41,881 bases of DNA from Actinomycetes bacterium. Lineage in GTDB: Bacteria > Actinomycetota > Actinomycetes > Propionibacteriales > Propionibacteriaceae. The notes below the pieces were generated by a model that was given only the letters and a program-made list of their open reading frames with translations, ran no database searches and was not told the DNA's origin. The DNA is taken from positions 1-41,881 of the forward strand of contig JAEVYS010000002.1 of assembly GCA_023392635.1 (NCBI GenBank). The letters are read 5' to 3'. A program made the position numbers and the translations under genes. The stretch's first letter is position 1. The number at the start of each line of letters is the position of its first letter. Shown here piece by piece: positions 16,003 through 26,151 of this stretch.

Positions 16003-17009
16003 CCCAGAATCCGAACGTGCCCGGTCAGACCCCGGCGCAGTGGCCGCCGCAGCAGGGTGCGCCGCAGCAGGGTGCGCCGCAGCAGGGCGTGCCGCAGCAG
16101 GGCGTGCCCCAGCAGGGTGCGCCGCAGCAGGGTGCGCCGCAGTACCCGCAGCCGGGGGCACAAGCCCCGTATCCGCAGCAGGGGTACCCCGCACCGGGCT
16201 ATCCGCAGCAGGGGTACCCCCAGGCCCAGTACGGCCGGCCCGCCTACGGGCCGCAGGCCGGCTATCCGCAGCCGGGCGGGTACCCGCAGGGCGGCGGGCA
16301 GCCACCCGGGCGGGCATCCTCCAGCAAGGTGCTGCTCATCGTCATCGGAGCCGTGGTCCTGCTGGTGATCGCCGGCGCGGTGCTGCTGATGCTGTCGAAC
16401 CGTCCCACGCCCACCGATCCGGTGACGCCGCAGCCGACCGTGCCGACCGCCACGTCCGATCCGACGACGAAGCCGACGGCCACCACCGAGCCCACGGACA
16501 CTCCCACGTCCGAGCCCACCGAGTCCCCGACCGACAACCCCACCGAGGAGCCCTCCGGGGTTCTCGACCTCGGCAACGGCGTCAAGTTCGTGGTGGTTCC
16601 CGGCTGGCAGGTCCAGGAGCAGGCGGCCAACGCGGTGTCGGTCAGTGACGGCAACGCCGTGCTCGTCACGCGGGTCATCCAGCAGAAGAAGAACACCAAC
16701 GCCGCACAGCTGTGCGACGCCTTCAACCGGCAGGTGCTGGCCGATTCCGCCGGTGCCAAGTTCGGCGACCCGAAGGACGTCGACGCCAACCTGAAGAACC
16801 TGACCATCGCCCAGTGCCCGGCCGCCTTCGTGTCGACCTCCAACGGCAAGAGCACCCAGATGCTCGTGGTCACATTCGCCGCCGTGCGCACCACGGACGG
16901 GGTGGCGACGCTCTCCACGATGCTGTTCACCAAGGACACGCCGGACAGCAGCTTCTCCGACATCGACAAGATGCTGGGGGTGGTGCTGGGCACCCAGTCC
17001 GCCGGCTGA
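15999..17009 (+). CDS. Single-pass surface protein with PQQG repeats and Thr/Pro linker
   Basis: 336 residues. The cytosolic part (1-105) is low complexity: six PQQG(A/V) pentapeptides (about 17-47), then PQQGYP and GYPQPG-like repeats. One membrane helix at about 111-132 follows, then a Thr/Pro/Glu-rich stalk (134-185) of the kind that spans cell wall, and a folded exported domain (about 187-336) with two cysteines (QLCDAF, AQCPAAF) that could form a disulfide. The exported domain opens with VKFVVVPGWQVQEQA, reminiscent of the V-P-x-G-W motif in the 13292-14032 protein. Function unknown. The ATGA overlap with the upstream gene implies coupled synthesis, so the two membrane proteins probably work together. 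The downstream methyltransferase is convergent with a 3-nt gap. Confidence 0.8.
   Translation: MTQNPNVPGQTPAQWPPQQGAPQQGAPQQGVPQQGVPQQGAPQQGAPQYPQPGAQAPYPQQGYPAPGYPQQGYPQAQYGRPAYGPQAGYPQPGGYPQGGGQPPGRASSSKVLLIVIGAVVLLVIAGAVLLMLSNRPTPTDPVTPQPTVPTATSDPTTKPTATTEPTDTPTSEPTESPTDNPTEEPSGVLDLGNGVKFVVVPGWQVQEQAANAVSVSDGNAVLVTRVIQQKKNTNAAQLCDAFNRQVLADSAGAKFGDPKDVDANLKNLTIAQCPAAFVSTSNGKSTQMLVVTFAAVRTTDGVATLSTMLFTKDTPDSSFSDIDKMLGVVLGTQSAG
16047..16136 (+). repeat. 15-bp tandem repeat, six copies, inside the PQQG gene
   Basis: Six in-frame copies of a unit close to CCGCAGCAGGGTGCG, units starting at 16047, 16062, 16077, 16092, 16107 and 16122. Copies 3 and 4 read GGGCGTG and encode Val instead of Ala. 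Because the unit is a multiple of three, copy-number change would lengthen or shorten the protein without a frameshift. Confidence 0.95.
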
Positions 17010-17012
17010 CGC

Positions 17013-17654
17013 TCAGCGCCCGAACTCGGCCCGCCACAGCGGGCCGTCGAGGGACTCGAGCCGGACGAGCTCCAGCCCGTGCGAGGCGAGCTGGAGCAGC
17101 TGGTCACCGGCCAGCGCGAAGGGCGGCCCGGCGCCGGCGGGCACCGACCCGTCGTCGCGGAGCTGCACGGTGAGCAGGGTCCCACCGTCCGCGACGAGGG
17201 CTGCCACCCCGGCCAGCATGTCCGAGCGGGGCGGGTCGGGCACGGCCTGGAGCGTGTGGATCTCGACCACCAGGTCGAACGCACGCCGCCAGCCGGCCGG
17301 GAGCGCGAGGAGGTCGCCGACCTCGAACCGGACGGAGGGGAATCGCTCGGACGCGAGCCTCACCGCCGTCGGCGAGATGTCGAAGGCCATGGTGTCGTAG
17401 CCGAGCGAGGCGAGGTGGCCGGCGTCCGCTCCGAGCCCGCATCCGACCACGACGGCACGCGTGCCCTGCGAGGCCGGCGGCCGCTCCTCGAGCCACTGCC
17501 GCAGCAGCGGGTGGGGGTCGGTGCGGTTCCACGGCAGCGACACGCTCCCGGCGTCCGCCTCGGCGTACAGACGGTCGAACCACGCCGTCGGCTGGCCCGC
17601 GGCGAGCGCGTCCGCCGACAGGGCGTCGGCCCGTCGCCCCCAGTCCGTCGCCAT
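17013..17654 (-). CDS. Class I SAM-dependent methyltransferase (TPMT-like)
   Basis: 213 residues. The SAM-binding motif I is AVVVGCGLGADAGHLA (about residues 67-82), followed by an acidic strand end in MAFDISPTAV and the motif VGDLL near 112. The N-terminus PTAWFDRLYAEA and LPWNRTDPHPLL resembles thiopurine/thiol methyltransferase-like proteins. The substrate is unknown. The ATG lies 6 nt after a minus-strand TAGAGT box with no Shine-Dalgarno, so it is probably leaderless. It is divergent from uvrB with only 55 nt between starts. Confidence 0.87.
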   Translation of the reverse strand: MATDWGRRADALSADALAAGQPTAWFDRLYAEADAGSVSLPWNRTDPHPLLRQWLEERPPASQGTRAVVVGCGLGADAGHLASLGYDTMAFDISPTAVRLASERFPSVRFEVGDLLALPAGWRRAFDLVVEIHTLQAVPDPPRSDMLAGVAALVADGGTLLTVQLRDDGSVPAGAGPPFALAGDQLLQLASHGLELVRLESLDGPLWRAEFGR

Positions 17655-17660
17655 TCCCCG

Positions 17661-17703
17661 ACTCTAGGCGCAGACGGGGACTGTCGGAGGGCGTGCCTAT
17701 GCT
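17661..17703. promoter_or_regulatory. Divergent leaderless promoters of the methyltransferase and uvrB
   Basis: On the minus strand TAGAGT (17666-17661) ends 6 nt before the methyltransferase ATG. On the plus strand TATGCT (17698-17703) ends 6 nt before the uvrB GTG at 17710. Neither start has a ribosome-binding site. I looked for a LexA/SOS palindrome with CGAAC and GTTCG arms and found none here. Confidence 0.65.
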
Positions 17704-17709
17704 GTCGGC

Positions 17710-19794
17710 GTGCGACCAGTGACCGATGTGCAGCGCCGGGTGGCGCCCTTCCGCGTGGTGGCCGACTTCGAGCCGGCCGGTGACCAGCCCGCGGCGATCG
17801 ACGAACTCGAGCGCCGCATCGAGGCCGGTGAGCAGGACGTCGTGCTGCTGGGTGCCACCGGCACCGGCAAGACCGCCACCGTCGCCTGGCTGGCGGAGCG
17901 CCTGCAACGCCCGATGCTGGTCATGCAGCCGAACAAGACCCTGGCGGCCCAGTTCGCGAACGAGCTGCGCCAGTTCTTTCCCGACAACGCGGTCGAGTAC
18001 TTCGTGTCGTACTACGACTACTACCAGCCCGAGGCGTACGTCCCGCAGACCGACACCTACATCGAGAAGGACTCCTCCCTCAACGAGGAGGTGGAGCGCC
18101 TGCGCCACTCCGCCACGAACTCGCTGCTCACCCGCCGCGACGTGATCGTCGTGGCGACGGTGTCCGCGATCTACGGCCTGGGCACCCCGCAGGAGTACGT
18201 CGACCGCATGGTGCGGCTGCGCCGCGGTGAGGAGCTCGACCGTGACACGCTGCTGCGCCGGCTCGTCGACATCCAGTACGTGCGCAACGACCTGGCGGCC
18301 ACCCGGGGCACCTTCCGGGTGCACGGCGACACCGTGGAGGTGTTCCCGATGTACGAGGAGCACGCGGTGCGCGTGGAGTTCTTCGGCGACGAGATCGAGG
18401 CGCTCTCGACGCTGCACCCGCTCACCGGCGAGGTGCTCAGCACCGACTCCGAGATCTATGTCTTCCCGGCCTCCCACTACGTCGCCGGCCCGCAGCGCAT
18501 GGAGCGGGCCATCGAGGGCATCGAGGCCGAGCTGGAGGTGAGGCTGGCCGAGCTGGAGGCGAACAACCAGCTGCTGGAGGCTCAGCGGCTGCGGATGCGC
18601 ACCAGCTACGACATCGAGATGATGCGCCAGATCGGCACCTGCTCCGGCATCGAGAACTATTCACGCCACATCGACGGACGCAGCCAGGGGAGCGCGCCGA
18701 ACTGCCTCCTCGACTACTTCCCCGAGGACTTCCTGCTGGTGGTCGACGAGTCCCACGTCACGGTTCCGCAGATCGGCGGCATGTACGAGGGCGACATGTC
18801 GCGCAAGCGCACGCTGGTCGAGCACGGGTTCCGGCTTCCGTCCGCCATGGACAACCGACCGCTGCGTTGGGAGGAGTTCGTCGAGCGCATCGGCCAGACG
18901 GTCTACCTCTCCGCCACCCCGGGCCCCTTCGAGCTCGCGAAGTCGCGCGGATTCGTCGAGCAGCTGATCCGCCCGACCGGGCTCGTCGACCCGGAGATCA
19001 TCCTCAAGCCCACGAAGGGCCAGATCGACGACCTGATGGCCGAGATCCGCACCCGCACCGAGCGCAACGAGCGCGTGCTGGTCACGACCCTCACCAAGAA
19101 GATGTCGGAGGACCTCACCGACTACCTGATGGAGAACGGCGTCCGCACGCGCTACCTGCACTCCGAGGTCGACACGCTGCGCCGCATCGAGCTGCTCCGT
19201 GAGCTCAGGCTCGGCGCCTACGACGTACTCGTCGGGATCAACCTGCTGCGCGAGGGCCTCGACCTGCCCGAGGTGAGCCTGGTCTCCATCCTCGACGCCG
19301 ACAAGGAGGGGTTCCTGCGCAGCGAGCGGTCCCTGATCCAGACCATCGGCCGGGCGGCCCGGAACGTGGCCGGCCAGGTCCACATGTACGCCGACAAGAT
19401 CACCCCGTCCATGGCGGCGGCGATCGACGAGACGAACCGCCGCCGCGAGAAGCAGGTGGCCTACAACACCGAGCGCGGGCTCGACCCGCAGCCGCTGCGC
19501 AAGAAGATCGCCGACCTCACCGACCTCCTGGCCCGGGAGGACGCCGACACCGAGGGGCTGGTACGCCGCGCGGGAGGCCGCGGGCGTCCGACCAGTCCGG
19601 TGCCGCTCTCGGCCGAGAAGAGCCGAGACCTCGGCGCGATGCCGTCCAGCGAACTCGCCGGCCTGATCAGCGAGCTCACCGAGCAGATGCACTCGGCGGC
19701 CGCAGAGCTGCAGTTCGAGCTCGCGGCGCGGCTTCGTGACGAGATCGCCGACCTGAAGAAGACGCTGCGCCAGATGCTCGAGGCCACTCGTTGA
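17710..19794 (+). CDS. uvrB: UvrABC excinuclease subunit B
   Basis: Damage-verifying helicase-like subunit of nucleotide excision repair; receives DNA from UvrA and positions UvrC. 694 residues. Walker A LLGATGTGKTAT (K54), the beta-hairpin region with YFVSYYDYYQPEAYVP around residues 97-112, helicase motif LVVDESHVT, ATPGPFEL, the C-terminal helicase half with INLLREGLDLPEVSLV and QTIGRAARN, and a final UVR motif (about 650-690) that binds UvrC. Start GTG 17710 sits behind a -10 box with no leader. A terminator-like hairpin with T5 follows the stop. Confidence 0.98.
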   Translation: MRPVTDVQRRVAPFRVVADFEPAGDQPAAIDELERRIEAGEQDVVLLGATGTGKTATVAWLAERLQRPMLVMQPNKTLAAQFANELRQFFPDNAVEYFVSYYDYYQPEAYVPQTDTYIEKDSSLNEEVERLRHSATNSLLTRRDVIVVATVSAIYGLGTPQEYVDRMVRLRRGEELDRDTLLRRLVDIQYVRNDLAATRGTFRVHGDTVEVFPMYEEHAVRVEFFGDEIEALSTLHPLTGEVLSTDSEIYVFPASHYVAGPQRMERAIEGIEAELEVRLAELEANNQLLEAQRLRMRTSYDIEMMRQIGTCSGIENYSRHIDGRSQGSAPNCLLDYFPEDFLLVVDESHVTVPQIGGMYEGDMSRKRTLVEHGFRLPSAMDNRPLRWEEFVERIGQTVYLSATPGPFELAKSRGFVEQLIRPTGLVDPEIILKPTKGQIDDLMAEIRTRTERNERVLVTTLTKKMSEDLTDYLMENGVRTRYLHSEVDTLRRIELLRELRLGAYDVLVGINLLREGLDLPEVSLVSILDADKEGFLRSERSLIQTIGRAARNVAGQVHMYADKITPSMAAAIDETNRRREKQVAYNTERGLDPQPLRKKIADLTDLLAREDADTEGLVRRAGGRGRPTSPVPLSAEKSRDLGAMPSSELAGLISELTEQMHSAAAELQFELAARLRDEIADLKKTLRQMLEATR

Positions 19795-19817
19795 GCCGGA
19801 CGCGGGCCGGCCTTTTT
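19795..19817 (+). terminator. Rho-independent terminator of uvrB
   Basis: Stem GCCGG (19795-19799) with CCGGC (19807-19811), loop of seven bases, followed by five T at 19813-19817. It starts immediately after the uvrB stop and is one of few hairpins in the window with a true T-run. Confidence 0.7.
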
Positions 19818-19901
19818 GGCACCTGTGTCCGCGCCTGAGAGAATCGCCGGGTACGCAGGGATCGTTGATCCGCCGAACACCGACCATCGGGGACTGCCTG
19901 A

Positions 19902-20882
19902 ATGAACGTGACCACCGAGGTCTGGCTGATCACCATCGCGATCATGGCGGTCGTCTTCGTCTTCGACCTGCTGGTGATCGGGCGCCGCCCGCACGAACCC
20001 TCGATGCGCGAGGCGGGCATCGCGATCGCCGTGTTCTCCGGACTCGCTGTGCTGTTCGGTGTCGGGGTGTGGTGGTTCTCCGGAGCCCGCTACGCGGCCG
20101 AGTTCTTCGCCGGCTGGCTCACCGAGTACAGCCTGAGCGTCGACAACCTGTTCATCTTCGTGCTGATCATGGCGAACCTGCGGGTCCCCCGGCACCTGCA
20201 GCAGTTCGCCCTGATGTTCGGCATCGTGCTGGCGCTGGTGTTCCGGGGAATCTTCATCGCGCTGGGGGCGGCCGCGATCGAGCGGTTCAGCTGGGTCTTC
20301 TTCCTGTTCGGGGCGTTCCTGGTCTACACCGCCGTCCGGCTCTACCTCGACTACCGCCAGCCGGACGAGGAGGACGAAGGCACCGACAACGCGGTCATGC
20401 GTTGGGTGCGCGGACGGTTCCCGTCGACCGACGACTTCCGCGGCACGAAGCTGGTCCTGCGCGAGAACGGACGGCGGCTGGTCACGCCCATGTTGCTGGT
20501 CGTCGTGGCGCTCGGTACCACCGACCTGCTGTTCGCCCTCGACTCGATCCCGGCGATCTACGGACTCACCCAGGAGCCGTACCTGGTCTTCACCGCGAAC
20601 GTCTTCGCCCTGATGGGCCTGCGGCAGCTGTACTTCCTGATCGGCGGCCTGCTGCAGCGCCTGGTCTACCTCTCGGTGGGCCTGTCGGTGATCCTGGCCT
20701 TCATCGGCGTCAAGCTCGTGCTGCACGCGATGCACGAGTACGGGTGGGACGCCCGTCTCGGCTTCGATGCCGAGATCCCCATCTGGCTGTCGTTGGCGGT
20801 CATCCTCGGCACGCTGGCGATCACCACGGTCGCCAGCCTCCTGAAGTCGCGCCGCGACGCCGAGTCGGGTTCAGCCGAGTAA
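19902..20882 (+). CDS. TerC/Alx-family integral membrane protein
   Basis: 326 residues, about nine membrane segments, with conserved acidic residues inside the membrane: FVFDLLVIGRRPHEPS in the first part, YSLSVDNLFIFVLIM, and TTDLLFALDSIPAIYGLT in the second half (two SVDN/ALDS-type motifs). TerC/Alx proteins are linked to manganese export and co-translocational metalation of exported enzymes; tellurite resistance is the historical name. I saw no yybP-ykoY riboswitch in the 84 nt after the uvrB terminator, only a GAGAAT -10 candidate at 19839-19844. The 3' end overlaps the convergent MDMPI-fold gene by 12 nt. Confidence 0.92.
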   Translation: MNVTTEVWLITIAIMAVVFVFDLLVIGRRPHEPSMREAGIAIAVFSGLAVLFGVGVWWFSGARYAAEFFAGWLTEYSLSVDNLFIFVLIMANLRVPRHLQQFALMFGIVLALVFRGIFIALGAAAIERFSWVFFLFGAFLVYTAVRLYLDYRQPDEEDEGTDNAVMRWVRGRFPSTDDFRGTKLVLRENGRRLVTPMLLVVVALGTTDLLFALDSIPAIYGLTQEPYLVFTANVFALMGLRQLYFLIGGLLQRLVYLSVGLSVILAFIGVKLVLHAMHEYGWDARLGFDAEIPIWLSLAVILGTLAITTVASLLKSRRDAESGSAE

Positions 20883-21578
20883 CGACGGCTGCAGCCCGTC
20901 GGCTCCCGACACGCCGGAGGCCACCAGGCGTCCGGTGAGCCAGGCCCAGAGTCGGGCATCGCTCGCGCTCACCGTGCGCACGGCGCCGCCGCTGCCCAGT
21001 TCGGCCGCGAGTGAATCGCCCTCGAGCCGGAGGCTGGGCAGGTCGGCGTCGGCGAGCAGGTCCAGGACCCAGCGCAGCAGCCAGGCCGCGGCCGCCGGAT
21101 CGATCGCATCGGCGCCGAAGCCGTCCTCGAGGTCGAGGTGGTGGATGCACACCTCGTGCAGCCGCGCCAGCGGAACGGCCGCCACGACCAGGTCGAGCCC
21201 GTGCAACCGGACCGGGACGCCCCAATCCGGCACCTTGTCGATCGCGGCCTGCAGGGCGCCCGCGCTGGTGTCGAGGTCGATCTGGAGGGCCAACCCGTCG
21301 CGGTCAGCGCCCGCCTCGAGTTCGGCCAGCCGCGACGCCGCGTCGGGGGCGGCCGGTTGCGGTCGTCCCGCCGCTGCCGCCTCGGCCACCGCGCGCAGCC
21401 GGTCGGCGTTCCGGGCCAGATGGGTGCCGACGTGCGCCCGCGACCAGCCCGGCAGCGGCGTCGGGCGGCGCCACTCGTCCTCTCCCATGGCGATGGTGAA
21501 GCCGAGCAGGCGCTGGGTGGCGTCGGAGTTCCAGCGGATCACGTCGTCCACCGGAATGGTCCCGGTGTACAGGCTCAT
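20871..21578 (-). CDS. Maleylpyruvate-isomerase-fold, mycothiol-dependent enzyme family (DinB-like)
   Basis: 235 residues with an N-terminal four-helix DinB/MDMPI domain. The metal ligands typical of the family appear as H in GWSRAHVGTHLARNADRL (about residues 44-61) and the LHEVCIHHLDLEDGF helix (about 139-153). The C-terminal part is a small alpha/beta domain. True maleylpyruvate isomerase uses mycothiol in gentisate degradation, but no aromatic-degradation gene is nearby, so the substrate is unknown. The ATG lies 6 nt after TAGGTT on the minus strand with no ribosome-binding site. The tail overlaps terC by 12 nt. Confidence 0.85.
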   Translation of the reverse strand: MSLYTGTIPVDDVIRWNSDATQRLLGFTIAMGEDEWRRPTPLPGWSRAHVGTHLARNADRLRAVAEAAAAGRPQPAAPDAASRLAELEAGADRDGLALQIDLDTSAGALQAAIDKVPDWGVPVRLHGLDLVVAAVPLARLHEVCIHHLDLEDGFGADAIDPAAAAWLLRWVLDLLADADLPSLRLEGDSLAAELGSGGAVRTVSASDARLWAWLTGRLVASGVSGADGLQPSLLG

Positions 21579-21584
21579 GGGACC

Positions 21585-21661
21585 AACCTACGGCCCCGCG
21601 CTGCTCCCGGCCAGCCCCGGCCCGCGGGCCCGGACGGCCTGTCGGAGGCAGCATCTACCAT
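21585..21661. promoter_or_regulatory. Divergent leaderless promoters of the MDMPI-fold gene and uvrA
   Basis: Minus strand: TAGGTT (21590-21585) ends 6 nt before the MDMPI-fold ATG. Plus strand: TACCAT (21656-21661) ends 6 nt before the uvrA GTG at 21668. No Shine-Dalgarno on either side. No convincing SOS box was found. Confidence 0.65.
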
Positions 21662-21667
21662 GTTCGC

Positions 21668-24559
<2,892 letters not shown>

Positions 24560-24564
24560 GTCGC

Positions 24565-24972
24565 TCAGCTGACCGTGATGGTGTCACCGCTGACGGTGAT
24601 GGTGGCCCTGGTCAGTCCCTTCGTCGCCGGCCCGGTGAGCACCGAGCCGTCGGCCAGGGAGTAGGTGCTGCCGTGGCGTCCGCAGACGATGGCGGCGTCG
24701 GTGACCTGCTGCACCGGCAGGTTCTGGTGGGTGCACAGATAGCCGAACGCCTCGAACGTGCCTGCGGTCGGCTGGGTCACGACGTACGCGCCGACGATCC
24801 GGCCGCCACCCACGGGGATGTCGGTGGTCTTCACCGTGGTGGGCGCCGACCCCGACGAAGCCGGTCCGGATGCTCCAGCGCCCGCCGAACAGCCCGCCAG
24901 GCACAGGGTGAGGGCCGCGATGCCTGCAGAACTCAGGACGACGCGACGGGTGGGGAGTGGCTCGCTGGCCAT
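24565..24972 (-). CDS. Rieske [2Fe-2S] protein, Tat-exported lipoprotein
   Basis: 135 residues. The N-terminus PTRRVVLSSAGIAALTLCLAGC has a twin-arginine motif, a short hydrophobic core and a lipobox LAGC with C28 as the lipidated residue. After a Ser/Gly linker comes one small Rieske domain: cluster ligands C80-T-H82 and C97-x2-H100, with the surrounding YLCTHQNLPV and VCGRHGSTYSLADGSV. Folded Fe-S export explains the Tat signal. It probably carries electrons at the outer membrane face, partner unknown; it is not the larger QcrA. AAGGAGG precedes the ATG, and TACCAT on the minus strand (25003-24998) may be its -10. Convergent with uvrA (5-nt gap). Confidence 0.92.
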   Translation of the reverse strand: MASEPLPTRRVVLSSAGIAALTLCLAGCSAGAGASGPASSGSAPTTVKTTDIPVGGGRIVGAYVVTQPTAGTFEAFGYLCTHQNLPVQQVTDAAIVCGRHGSTYSLADGSVLTGPATKGLTRATITVSGDTITVS

Positions 24973-25062
24973 CGAACCTCCTTGGTTGCCTGCAGGAATG
25001 GTAGAAGCGTCAACCACTCGGTGGGCTGTGATTGGGCTGTGAATCCCGTCCGGTGGGGACGA

Positions 25063-25092
25063 TGGACGCTGGCGCGGAGCCGGCGTTAGCAT
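25063..25092 (+). promoter_or_regulatory. Promoter of the 25121 membrane protein gene
   Basis: TGGACG at 25063-25068, 18-nt spacer, TAGCAT at 25087-25092. The leader would be about 20 nt and contains GGGGGGAT as ribosome-binding site. A 9-bp direct repeat GGGCTGTGA (25023-25031 and 25034-25042) lies upstream and may be incidental. Confidence 0.5.
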
Positions 25093-25120
25093 CGGCGCAC
25101 CGAGCGACCGGGGGGATCGG

Positions 25121-26089
25121 ATGGCCGAGCAGCACGTGCCCGAGCCGCCGGCCGCGACGCCGGAGCCACCCGGGCTCGAGCGCAGGGACTGGCTCGGCGC
25201 CGGAGGATCGGTGCTGGCGATTGCGCTGTCGGTGCTCGGCCTGAACAAGGATCCGGTGTTCCGGGCGTGGGCGGTCGCCCTCATGCTGCTCGCAGCGGCG
25301 ACGGGGATCACGGCGATCCTGGTGAGCCGATTCCGCCGCTACACCACCGCCGCCGCGATCGTCCTGGTCGTGGCCTCGGTCGCGATCCTCACCCTCGCCC
25401 CCGAGCCGGCCGGGCCGCCCCCAGCTCCCTCCCCGACGCCGGGACCACAACTCAGCGTCAGCCAGGTCGGGGTGGTCGCCCCGGACGGGACGGGGGCGCC
25501 GGCCGCGCTCGACATCACCGTGCGCAATGACGGCGACCGGGTGGCGGTCCTGACCGGGGTCGACCTCACGCTCGACGCGTTCGGCTTCCTGCCCGCGTGC
25601 ATCTTCGGCAGCAACACCGAGGTCAGCGGGACCTACCAGGCCACGCTCCCGGACGAGCCGAAGGCCGGCCAGGTGGTCCGGGTGACCCTCCACCAGCAGG
25701 TCGAGCCGGGCGGGGTCGACCGGTTCACGATCGGCCTGCGGGCGCCGGCGGAGCACGCCGGTACCCCGTCGGGGGCCATCGGCTCGTTCCTGTACCTGAT
25801 GCGGGTCTTTGTCGCGCAGGACGCCGCGGGCCCGGCCATCGCCGCCGGGCCGGTCCTCGTGGACGCCGGGAACGCCCTCGATGCGAACGGCACGTTCTAC
25901 TTCGGGGCCGCCCGTGACGCCACCGCGGCGGACGCAGGCACCGGTGGCGTGTGCGGGGGCGAGGAGGACTGCGTGAGTCGCCAGGTGAGGTGCTGGAACG
26001 CGAACCGGGCGACGCTCCTGCCCCTCCTCACGGTGCCCGCGATCCGGTCCCAGGGCGGGGACGTGGCCGCTGCAGCCCTCGCCGGCTGA
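25121..26089 (+). CDS. Membrane protein with large exported domain, unknown function
   Basis: 322 residues. After a proline-rich start, three hydrophobic helices (about 27-43, 48-67, 74-92) lead through a PPPAPSPTPGP linker into an exported domain (about 108-322). This domain has an Ig/CARDB-like beta pattern, as in ALDITVRNDGDRVAVLTGVDLTLDAF, and four cysteines, three of them near the C-terminus (GVCGGEEDCVSRQVRC). I do not recognise the family. The ATG is supported by GGGGGGAT just upstream. No operon partner: the next gene, uvrC, has its own promoter. Confidence 0.75.
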   Translation: MAEQHVPEPPAATPEPPGLERRDWLGAGGSVLAIALSVLGLNKDPVFRAWAVALMLLAAATGITAILVSRFRRYTTAAAIVLVVASVAILTLAPEPAGPPPAPSPTPGPQLSVSQVGVVAPDGTGAPAALDITVRNDGDRVAVLTGVDLTLDAFGFLPACIFGSNTEVSGTYQATLPDEPKAGQVVRVTLHQQVEPGGVDRFTIGLRAPAEHAGTPSGAIGSFLYLMRVFVAQDAAGPAIAAGPVLVDAGNALDANGTFYFGAARDATAADAGTGGVCGGEEDCVSRQVRCWNANRATLLPLLTVPAIRSQGGDVAAAALAG

Positions 26090-26119
26090 GCCCGGCGACG
26101 CGTCGTCAGACCGGGTGCC

Positions 26120-26125
26120 TATCCT
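26120..26125 (+). promoter_or_regulatory. Predicted -10 box of uvrC
   Basis: TATCCT, with predicted transcription start near 26132 and a leader of about 20 nt that carries a purine-rich GAGGGGAGCGAGG ribosome-binding region. Unlike uvrA and uvrB, uvrC is therefore predicted to be leadered. Confidence 0.5.
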
Positions 26126-26151
26126 TGCTCGGGTGAGGGGAGCGAGGCGCC

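Noticed and set aside
19818..19901. yybP-ykoY manganese riboswitch upstream of terC
   Set aside because: The interval is only 84 nt and lacks the conserved paired loop motifs; only a short GGGGACTG segment is present.
17655..21667. LexA/SOS boxes at uvrB and uvrA
   Set aside because: GTTCG occurs at 21663-21667 but without a matching CGAAC arm at the proper distance; nothing suitable before uvrB.
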